From the NCBI GenBank assembly GCA_910584955.1, contig CAJUDC010000029.1, positions 1 through 22,707 of the forward strand: DNA of 22,707 nt, in the 5' to 3' direction. The notes under the pieces were generated by a model. That model was not told the DNA's origin. It worked only from the letters and a program-made list of their open reading frames with translations, and ran no database searches. This stretch comes from an uncultured Paraprevotella sp. (lineage in GTDB: Bacteria; Bacteroidota; Bacteroidia; Bacteroidales; Bacteroidaceae). The position numbers and the translations under genes are program-made. Below, piece after piece: positions 15,197 to 21,483 of this stretch; the first letter of the stretch is position 1, and each line of letters begins with the position of its first letter.

Positions 15197-17242
15197 ATGG
15201 GACGTAAGTTTGCATATCACGGATTGGGTTGGCTGTTGCTCCTGCTGCTTGCCGCTTGCGGGGCAGAGAACAACATGAAAAAGGGAGAACAGTTCTATGC
15301 CTTGGGCGAATATTTCGAGGCGGCAGCCGAATTCAAGAAAGCTTATATGCGAACCCCCGTCAAGGAACGTAAGAAGCGGGGAGAACGTGCCTATAAAGCC
15401 GCCGACTGCTACCGGCGTATCAATTACACGGCCAAGGCGGTGGGATCGTATCAGAACGCCGTCCGTTACAAATACCCGGACAGTATCGCGTTCCTTTATT
15501 TGGCCGACATGCAGCGCAAGAACGGCGACTACAAGAAAGCGGCACAGAATTACCAAACTTATCTCGAGTTCGATCCGACGAACGAACTTGCCCGTAACGG
15601 CTTGGAAAGCTGTACGATGGCGCCGATCTGGCGCAAGCATCCCACGAACTATACGGTGAAGAAGCAACCTATATTTAATTCCCGTCGTACGGATTTCTCT
15701 CCTGTATTGTACGGCGATGATTTCGACCAGCTGTATCTGACGTCTACCCGTCCGCAGGCCACCGGTGGCGAAATCAACGGTATCACGGGAACCAAGAGCG
15801 GTGACATTTTCCTCTCCAAAAAAGACGACAAGGGCAAGTGGGGACAGCCCGAACGCATCGAGTCGGAAGTAAACAGTGAGTTCGACGAAGGGGCTTGTGC
15901 TTTCTCGCCGGATGGAAAAACGATGTACTTCACCCGTTGTACTTTTGACGCCGATTACCCCCGTTATGCGCAGATCTATACTTCTTCCCGCTCGGACGCC
16001 TCCTGGGGGAAGCCGCAATTGCTGGAACTTACCAAAGACACGCTTTCTTCTTTTGCTCATCCCGCCGTATCGCCTGACGGCAATTGGCTGTATTTTGTTT
16101 CCGACATGCCCGGCGGACTGGGCGGACTGGACCTTTGGCGGGTGCGCCTGACCGGTCATGGTTTGGGAGGTGTGGAAAATCTGGGTGAACCGGTCAATAC
16201 ACCGGGCGACGAGATGTTTCCGACGTTCCGTCCCAACGGCGATCTGTATTTCTCGTCGAACGGCCATGTGGGTATGGGGGGATTGGATCTGTTTTGTGCT
16301 TGCTGCGACAGCACGGGCCTGTGGACAGTGGAAAATCTGAAATACCCCATGAATTCGCCCGGCGACGATTTCGGTATGACGTTCGAGGGACTGCACAACC
16401 GGGGTTACTTCAGTACGAACCGGGGGGATGCCCGGGGATGGGACCATGTGATGAGCTTTGAATGCCCCGAGGTATTGCAGACCGTGAAGGGGTGGGTGTA
16501 CGAGAAAGACGGCTATGAACTGCCCGACGGGCTGGTGTATATGGTGGGTAATGACGGCACTAACCTGAAATTGAGCGTGCGGGGCGACGGCTCCTTCACG
16601 CAGCAGATACAGCCGAATGTGGATTATATTTTCCTGGGAACCTGTAAGGGCTTCCTGAATCATAAGGAGGAGTTGCGGATAGACACCAGCAGCGTGAGCC
16701 GCGAATACGTGCTTCAGTTCCCGCTGGCTTCCATTACGGCGCCCGTGTTGGTCAACAATGTGTTCTATGCTTTCGACAGTGCCGAGCTGACTCCCGAGTC
16801 CACCCAGGCACTGGACGAACTGGTGGAGTTGCTCAATGAGAATCCGAATGTAACCATTGAACTGAGTTCGCATTGCGACTATCGGGGCAATGACGCCTAT
16901 AACATGCGCTTGTCTCACCGCAGGGCGGAGTCGGTGGTGCGCTATCTGATTGCCCATGGCATCCAGGAAGACCGTCTTACTCCGATGGGCTACGGGGAGA
17001 GCCGACCGAAAGTGGTACGTCGGAAACTGACGGAAACGTATGCGTTTCTTCACGAGAACGATACGCTTACCGAGGCCTTCATCCTGAAGTTGCCCGAGGA
17101 AGAGCAGGAAATCTGTAATGCACTGAACCGCCGTACCGAGTTCAAGGTGTTGCGCACTACATACGGACTTTTTGACAAGAACGGCAAGATTCTGTTAAAG
17201 CCGGAGGAGAAATCCGTTCCCGACCAACCGGAAGAAGAGTAA
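15197..17242 (+). CDS. PorE-like OmpA-family lipoprotein (TPR, PD40 propeller, CRD-like, OmpA_C)
   Basis: A 681-residue outer-membrane-associated lipoprotein that probably grips peptidoglycan from the periplasmic side. The signal peptide ends in the lipobox LAAC with Cys21. TPR-like helices follow (about 25-150; KKGEQFYALGEYFEAAAEF). The propeller has PD40-type repeats (about 170-420; FSPDGKTMYFTR, VSPDGNWLYFVSD, FRPNGDLYFSSN). A small beta-domain (about 430-512) resembles a carboxypeptidase-regulatory fold, and an OmpA_C domain closes the protein (about 515-660; FYAFDSAEL, HCDYRGNDAYN, LSHRRAESV). The conserved Asp and Arg of the peptidoglycan-binding site are present. Order and length match the type IX secretion component PorE of Porphyromonas gingivalis (PG1058), but related proteins also occur in Bacteroidota without that system. 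The 27-bp gap after topB suggests co-transcription. Confidence 0.88.
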   Translation: MGRKFAYHGLGWLLLLLLAACGAENNMKKGEQFYALGEYFEAAAEFKKAYMRTPVKERKKRGERAYKAADCYRRINYTAKAVGSYQNAVRYKYPDSIAFLYLADMQRKNGDYKKAAQNYQTYLEFDPTNELARNGLESCTMAPIWRKHPTNYTVKKQPIFNSRRTDFSPVLYGDDFDQLYLTSTRPQATGGEINGITGTKSGDIFLSKKDDKGKWGQPERIESEVNSEFDEGACAFSPDGKTMYFTRCTFDADYPRYAQIYTSSRSDASWGKPQLLELTKDTLSSFAHPAVSPDGNWLYFVSDMPGGLGGLDLWRVRLTGHGLGGVENLGEPVNTPGDEMFPTFRPNGDLYFSSNGHVGMGGLDLFCACCDSTGLWTVENLKYPMNSPGDDFGMTFEGLHNRGYFSTNRGDARGWDHVMSFECPEVLQTVKGWVYEKDGYELPDGLVYMVGNDGTNLKLSVRGDGSFTQQIQPNVDYIFLGTCKGFLNHKEELRIDTSSVSREYVLQFPLASITAPVLVNNVFYAFDSAELTPESTQALDELVELLNENPNVTIELSSHCDYRGNDAYNMRLSHRRAESVVRYLIAHGIQEDRLTPMGYGESRPKVVRRKLTETYAFLHENDTLTEAFILKLPEEEQEICNALNRRTEFKVLRTTYGLFDKNGKILLKPEEKSVPDQPEEE

Positions 17243-17314
17243 GGGACGTGGCCCCGTTGTTTACGCCCGCTTCTCCGCTGTTTTCTTTTTTTATCCTATT
17301 TATGTTTTTTTGTG

Positions 17315-17346
17315 TTGGAGCGGCTCGTTCGGGGCCGGTGCTCCAA
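17315..17346. terminator. possible hairpin terminator after the OmpA lipoprotein gene
   Basis: TTGGAGC (17315-17321) pairs with GCTCCAA (17340-17346), with inner GGC/GCC pairing. T-rich runs lie before it (17281-17311) rather than after it, so its function is uncertain. Confidence 0.35.
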
Positions 17347-17370
17347 AAATTATTAATTCTGTGATACGGA

Positions 17371-17402
17371 TTTGGTTTTGCAGGCAAAAAAGAGTAGCTT
17401 GC
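17371..17402 (+). promoter_or_regulatory. candidate promoter of the degenerate phosphatase gene
   Basis: TTTG (17371-17374), a 20-bp spacer, and TAGCTTGC (17395-17402), which differs from TAnnTTTG at its last two bases. The ATG lies 54 bp downstream. Confidence 0.55.
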
Positions 17403-17456
17403 AGTCGTGACAGAGAGAGGGAGCACGATAGTATGAACTTTTAAACTAAATTGCGT

Positions 17457-17957
17457 ATGAGAATCTTATTGATAGAATCAGGTGTTGTCCGTCGCCTGCC
17501 TCTGGTAGAACGCATTCTGAAGAACAAACTCGCCGAAGCCCATATCGAGAATGTTGAAGTGGAATCCGCTACCGTATCGGAGCAGGTGCTCGGACAGACG
17601 GACAGGCAGATGGCCGATACCGTCGACGAAGCGGATATGGCCGCTCATTCTTCCATCAGACTGCTTACCCGGAAATTACTGAACAGCGCGGACCTGGTGC
17701 TGGTGATGGCCCGGGAACAGCGCGACTTCCTTACGAAGTTCGTCGATTATAACCGGTGGAATTGTCTGCATGTGTTCCAGCATTATTGCTTCGGTCGGGA
17801 TGAAGATCTGACAGAGCCGGCATGTGAACGGGAGAACGACCTCCTTTATCGGCAGATCATGGAATCGGTGGAGGAAGGCTGTAGGAAGATTGTGCAGAAA
17901 GTATCGGAAATACTGGACGTCTCGTCCAGTAAAGTCCAGCAGTTGGCATTGGAATAG
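17457..17957 (+). CDS. degenerate low-molecular-weight protein-tyrosine-phosphatase-like protein
   Basis: A 166-residue cytoplasmic protein with the overall pattern of the LMW phosphatase/arsenate reductase fold. It has an initial strand and P-loop region ILLIESGVVRRLPLVERILKN, a middle HSSIRLLTRKLLNSADLVLVMAREQ (64-88) corresponding to the family's H-x-x-R-x-L...ADLILVM, and a final helix (VEEGCRKIVQKVSEIL). The family P-loop is C-x-G-N-x-C-R-S-P; here it reads ESGVVRRLP (7-15). The nucleophilic Cys is replaced by Glu7, the second Cys by Arg12 and the Ser by Leu14, while Arg13 and Pro15 remain. No clear DPY loop is visible. Phosphatase activity by the usual thiol mechanism is therefore unlikely. 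I used ATG 17457, since an in-frame TTG two codons earlier adds nothing. Family assignment is by eye. Confidence 0.75.
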   Translation: MRILLIESGVVRRLPLVERILKNKLAEAHIENVEVESATVSEQVLGQTDRQMADTVDEADMAAHSSIRLLTRKLLNSADLVLVMAREQRDFLTKFVDYNRWNCLHVFQHYCFGRDEDLTEPACERENDLLYRQIMESVEEGCRKIVQKVSEILDVSSSKVQQLALE

Positions 17958-18029
17958 GATAACCGTATGTTTGTCTGCTGAAAAATGGCGACCGGCTCGT
18001 GGAAAAGAGCGATGTGCGGCGTCTGAAGT

Positions 18030-18071
18030 ACAAACCGGGCCTTGAATTATACAGTTCAAAGCCCGGTTTGT
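18030..18071 (+). terminator. hairpin terminator after the phosphatase-like gene
   Basis: ACAAACCGGGC (18030-18040) pairs perfectly with GCCCGGTTTGT (18061-18071), extended by TTGAA/TTCAA across one mismatch, with an 8-nt loop. It lies 72 bp after the stop and has no long U-tract. The rest of the 17958-18274 gap shows only the promoter of the next gene. Confidence 0.7.
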
Positions 18072-18218
18072 AACGTTCACGGTTTGATTTGTATAAACGG
18101 TGCCTTGTTTTGCACTTTGCGGGAGCAGAACGGAACGTTCGGTTCCTCGGTTCCCGATGTTGTGTGCGCGGTCTTGTCTGTTTCTTATGAATTTCATCGT
18201 TTTTTGTCTGCGAAAAGA

Positions 18219-18248
18219 TTTGTTTTTACTAAAATCTTCCTATTTTTG
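18219..18248 (+). promoter_or_regulatory. promoter of the tandem TonB_C gene
   Basis: TTTG (18219-18222), an 18-bp spacer, and TATTTTTG (18241-18248), an exact TAnnTTTG. The first ATG lies 26 bp downstream. Confidence 0.7.
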
Positions 18249-18274
18249 TGCTTGTAGGAAGCTGAAAGGGAAAT

Positions 18275-19096
18275 ATGATAATGATTATGAAGAGGATAGC
18301 GGCAGGCATGTTGGGGATGGCGACTTTGGGAGGGCACCCCTTGGGCGCGGAGGCATACCGGATCCCGGCAGAAGAAGTTCATGTCCGTAATGTCGCGGAC
18401 ACAGGGTGTGTGGTGCGGGAAGATACGGATTCTGTATATGGGATGGTGGATGTGTTGCCGGCGTATCCGGGTGGCGAGGATGCTCTTTTACGAACCGTGT
18501 GGAGCCGGATGGTTTATCCGCCGGAATGTATGCGCGATTCCGTGGAGGGGCGTGTCATGGTGTCTTTCGTGGTGGAAATGGATGGCCGTGTGTCCCATGT
18601 GCAGGCTATACGAAGCCCTCATCCCGCTTTGTCGGCAGCGGCGGAAAACGCGCTGCGTGGGCTGCACGGATTCACTCCGGGGCGGATTGCCGGTAAAGAA
18701 GTTCGTACGAAAATGGTACTTCCGGTCATGTTTCGCTTGGGCGGATCTCCCCAAAGAGATGAGCAGCGTGGGACTGGAACGGTTTGGGAGGAACCGGATG
18801 AACGTATGCCGGAGTTTCCGGGTGGAAATCAGGCGATGGCCGAATGGGTAGGCCGGCATCTGAAGTATCCGAAGAAAGCCCCGGCCCGCTGTATGGATGG
18901 CAAGGTATATGTATCTTTCGTGGTGGAGACAGACGGTACGATAACAGAGGTGAAGACTTTGAAAAGCCCGCATCCCGATATGACGGTCGAAGCTGAGAAG
19001 GTGATACGTAAGATGCCTAAATGGAAACCGAGCACGCGGAACGGAGTACCCGTCCGCATGAAGTGGGTGCTTCCCATTTTGTTTAAGCGTTTTTAG
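18275..19096 (+). CDS. protein with two tandem TonB C-terminal domains
   Basis: A 273-residue protein made almost entirely of two TonB_C domains. Domain 1 (about 56-154) shows VLPAYPGGEDALL, VEGRVMVSFVVEMDG, SPHPALS and LPVMFRL. Domain 2 (about 171-273) shows MPEFPGGNQAMAEW, MDGKVYVSFVVETDG, SPHPDM, MPKWKPS and LPILFKRF. The N-terminus (MKRIAAGMLGMATLGGHPLGAEA) looks like a short, weak signal peptide rather than a long anchor, so the protein may be periplasmic. Three in-frame ATGs lie at 18275, 18281 and 18287; the GAAAGGGA sequence just upstream favours the first, the signal-peptide shape the third. It is related to the single-domain protein at 8207-8794. It is flanked by its own promoter and a textbook terminator. 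A role in TonB-dependent energy transfer is inferred from the domain; without ExbB contact it could act otherwise. Confidence 0.85.
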   Translation: MIMIMKRIAAGMLGMATLGGHPLGAEAYRIPAEEVHVRNVADTGCVVREDTDSVYGMVDVLPAYPGGEDALLRTVWSRMVYPPECMRDSVEGRVMVSFVVEMDGRVSHVQAIRSPHPALSAAAENALRGLHGFTPGRIAGKEVRTKMVLPVMFRLGGSPQRDEQRGTGTVWEEPDERMPEFPGGNQAMAEWVGRHLKYPKKAPARCMDGKVYVSFVVETDGTITEVKTLKSPHPDMTVEAEKVIRKMPKWKPSTRNGVPVRMKWVLPILFKRF

Positions 19097-19152
19097 GCCG
19101 AAGACTGCGATAGCCGGTTGCGTCCGGCGCAGGACATGATAGAAACCGGAGG

Positions 19153-19194
19153 AAAGGTCTGCAACATCGGGATACGGATGTTGCAGACCTTTTT
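19153..19194 (+). terminator. intrinsic terminator of the tandem TonB_C gene
   Basis: AAAGGTCTGCAACATC (19153-19168) pairs perfectly over 16 bp with GATGTTGCAGACCTTT (19177-19192), followed by further T's. It lies 57 bp after the stop. Confidence 0.92.
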
Positions 19195-19240
19195 GTAAGG
19201 TATCGGTGATTGGGCCTATCGGAAGGGAGACTGGAGAAAT

Positions 19241-19278
19241 AAAAAACCGCCGCTGTGCGGAAAAGGCACGGCGGCGGT
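19241..19278 (-). terminator. intrinsic terminator of the mutA-mutB operon
   Basis: Read on the minus strand, ACCGCCGCCGTGC and GCACAGCGGCGGT form a GC-rich stem with one bulged base and a short loop, followed by TTTTTATTT. It is 34 bp downstream of the mutB stop and convergent with the preceding terminator. Confidence 0.92.
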
Positions 19279-19311
19279 AAGCGTAACCGGATGAGGCTCC
19301 GGCGGTCAGTT

Positions 19312-21483
19312 TCAGTCTTCCTTATCCAACAGGATGTTCATCATTTCGCAAGCAGCCTTGGCAACGGAGGTTCCGGGGCCGAAAATGGCGGCTACGCCGG
19401 CCTGATACAGGAAGTCGTAGTCCTGTGCGGGAATCACACCGCCGGCAATCACCATGATGTCGTCGCGTCCCAGTTTCTTCAGCTCGTCGATTACCTGCGG
19501 AACCAACGTTTTGTGGCCGGCGGCCAATGAGCTTACGCCCAATATGTTCACGTCGTTCTCAACGGCTTGGCGGGCCGCCTCGGCCGGTGTCTGGAACAAC
19601 GGACCCATGTCTACGTCGAAACCGCAGTCGGCGTAACCTGTGGCGCATACTTTGGCACCCCGGTCGTGACCGTCCTGTCCCATTTTGGCAATCATGATAC
19701 GCGGGCGTCTTCCCTCTTGTTTGGCGAACTCTTCGGTCAACTCGCACGCTTTGGCGAAGTCGGCATCTGCTTTGCTTTCGGATGAATACACTTGTGATAT
19801 AGTTCGGATGACAGCTTTGTAACGGCCCACGATGGCTTCGCAGGCATCGGATATTTCTCCCAGTGTGGCGCGTACGCCGGCGGCTTTTACGGCCAGGTCG
19901 AGCAGGTTGTGCTCGCTCTTGCGTCCTTCGTTAAAGTCTTTCACGCAGGCGGTAATGTCAGCCAGTGCTTTCTGTACGGCGGCTTCGTCGCGGTTGGCTT
20001 TCACCTGTTTCAGGTTCTCTTCCTGTTGCAGGCGTACGGCTGTGTTGTCCACTTCCAGAATGTCGATCGGATCTTCGTGTTCCAGGCGGTATTTGTTCAC
20101 GCCGACGATGGTCTGTGCGCCGGAGTCGATGCGTGCCTGTGTGCGGGCTGCCGCTTCTTCGATACGCATTTTGGGCAGACCGGTCTCGATGGCCTTGGCC
20201 ATACCGCCGAGTTTTTCAATCTCCTGAATGTGTTCCCAGGCTTTGTGCACCAGTTCGTTGGTCAGTGTCTCCACGTAGTAGGAGCCGGCCCACGGGTCGA
20301 TGTGTTTGCAAACCTGCGTTTCGTTCTGGATGTAGATCTGCGTGTTACGTGCGATACGTGCCGAGAAGTCGGTGGGCAGGGCGATGGCTTCGTCCAGCGA
20401 GTTGGTGTGCAGCGACTGGGTATGTCCCAATACGGCGGCCATGGCTTCGATACAGGTACGGCCTACGTTGTTGAACGGATCCTGTTCCGTGAGCGACCAG
20501 CCCGAAGTCTGCGAATGCGTACGCAAGGCCATGGATTTGGGGTTCTTGGCACCGAAACTCTTTACGATTTTGGCCCACAGCAGACGGGCTGCGCGCATCT
20601 TGGCGATTTCCATGAAGTGGTTCACGCCGATGGCCCAGAAGAACGACAGGCGCGGTGCGAAAGCGTCGATGTCGATGCCTGCATTCACGCCGGCACGGAG
20701 GTAGTCCATACCGTCGGCCAGTGTGTAGGCCAGTTCGATGTCGGCTGTGGCACCGGCTTCCTGCATGTGATAGCCCGAGATGGATATAGAGTTGAATTTC
20801 GGCATCTTCTGCGAGGTGAACTCAAAGATGTCGGCGATGATCTTCATGGAGAAGGCGGGCGGGTAGATGTAAGTGTTGCGCACCATGAACTCTTTCAGAA
20901 TATCGTTCTGAATGGTTCCGGCCATCTCCTCCAGCTGGGCGCCTTGCTCAAGACCGGCGTTGATATAGAACGCCAGAATCGGCAGTACCGCGCCGTTCAT
21001 GGTCATGGACACGGACATCTTGTTCAAGGGGATACCTGCGAAAAGCACTTTCATGTTCTCCAGCGAACAGATGGATACACCGGCTTTGCCCACATCGCCC
21101 ACCACGCGTTCGTTGTCCGGGTCATAGCCCCGGTGTGTGGGAAGGTCGAAGGCTACGGACAGACCTTTCTGTCCGCTGGCCAGATTGCGGCGGTAGAAGG
21201 CGTTGCTCTCTTCGGCTGTGGAGAATCCGGCATACTGACGGATGGTCCACGGGCGGAACGGGTACATCATGCTGTACGGGCCGCGCAAGAACGGAGGTAT
21301 ACCGGCAGCAAAGTCCAGATGCTCCATCCCTTCAAGGTCTTCTTGTGTATAGACCGGTTGTATATCTATTTGTTCCGGTGTCTTCCAGTTGGCGGATATA
21401 CCGTTTTCTTTTTGCCAGTCCCGACCGTTTTTGGCTTCGATTCCGGCGAATATGTCGATGTCTTTAAAACTCTTTCTTGTCAT
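19312..21483 (-). CDS. mutB: methylmalonyl-CoA mutase, large (catalytic) subunit
   Basis: Adenosylcobalamin-dependent enzyme that interconverts succinyl-CoA and (R)-methylmalonyl-CoA, a step of the succinate-to-propionate route in gut Bacteroidota. The 723 residues are full length. The N-terminal TIM-barrel part shows RQYAGFSTAEESNAFYRRN (82-100; Tyr84 corresponds to P. shermanii Tyr89), AFDLPTHRGYDPD (111-123) and SISGYHMQEAGAT (234-246; Tyr238 and His239 match the catalytic Tyr243/His244). The C-terminal B12 domain carries the base-off motif DGHDRGAK (604-611) with the cobalt-ligand His606, then GVSSLAAGHKT and AGGVIPAQDY. Its ATG overlaps the mutA stop by 4 bp (ATGA), so the two subunits are translationally coupled. 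A strong terminator follows. Confidence 0.98.
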   Translation of the reverse strand: MTRKSFKDIDIFAGIEAKNGRDWQKENGISANWKTPEQIDIQPVYTQEDLEGMEHLDFAAGIPPFLRGPYSMMYPFRPWTIRQYAGFSTAEESNAFYRRNLASGQKGLSVAFDLPTHRGYDPDNERVVGDVGKAGVSICSLENMKVLFAGIPLNKMSVSMTMNGAVLPILAFYINAGLEQGAQLEEMAGTIQNDILKEFMVRNTYIYPPAFSMKIIADIFEFTSQKMPKFNSISISGYHMQEAGATADIELAYTLADGMDYLRAGVNAGIDIDAFAPRLSFFWAIGVNHFMEIAKMRAARLLWAKIVKSFGAKNPKSMALRTHSQTSGWSLTEQDPFNNVGRTCIEAMAAVLGHTQSLHTNSLDEAIALPTDFSARIARNTQIYIQNETQVCKHIDPWAGSYYVETLTNELVHKAWEHIQEIEKLGGMAKAIETGLPKMRIEEAAARTQARIDSGAQTIVGVNKYRLEHEDPIDILEVDNTAVRLQQEENLKQVKANRDEAAVQKALADITACVKDFNEGRKSEHNLLDLAVKAAGVRATLGEISDACEAIVGRYKAVIRTISQVYSSESKADADFAKACELTEEFAKQEGRRPRIMIAKMGQDGHDRGAKVCATGYADCGFDVDMGPLFQTPAEAARQAVENDVNILGVSSLAAGHKTLVPQVIDELKKLGRDDIMVIAGGVIPAQDYDFLYQAGVAAIFGPGTSVAKAACEMMNILLDKED

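Noticed and set aside
14513..17053. An 846-codon open frame on the minus strand, antisense across topB and the OmpA lipoprotein gene
   Set aside because: It runs opposite two well-supported genes, is rich in His, Gln and Arg with no recognisable domain, and is best explained by their codon usage lacking minus-strand stops.
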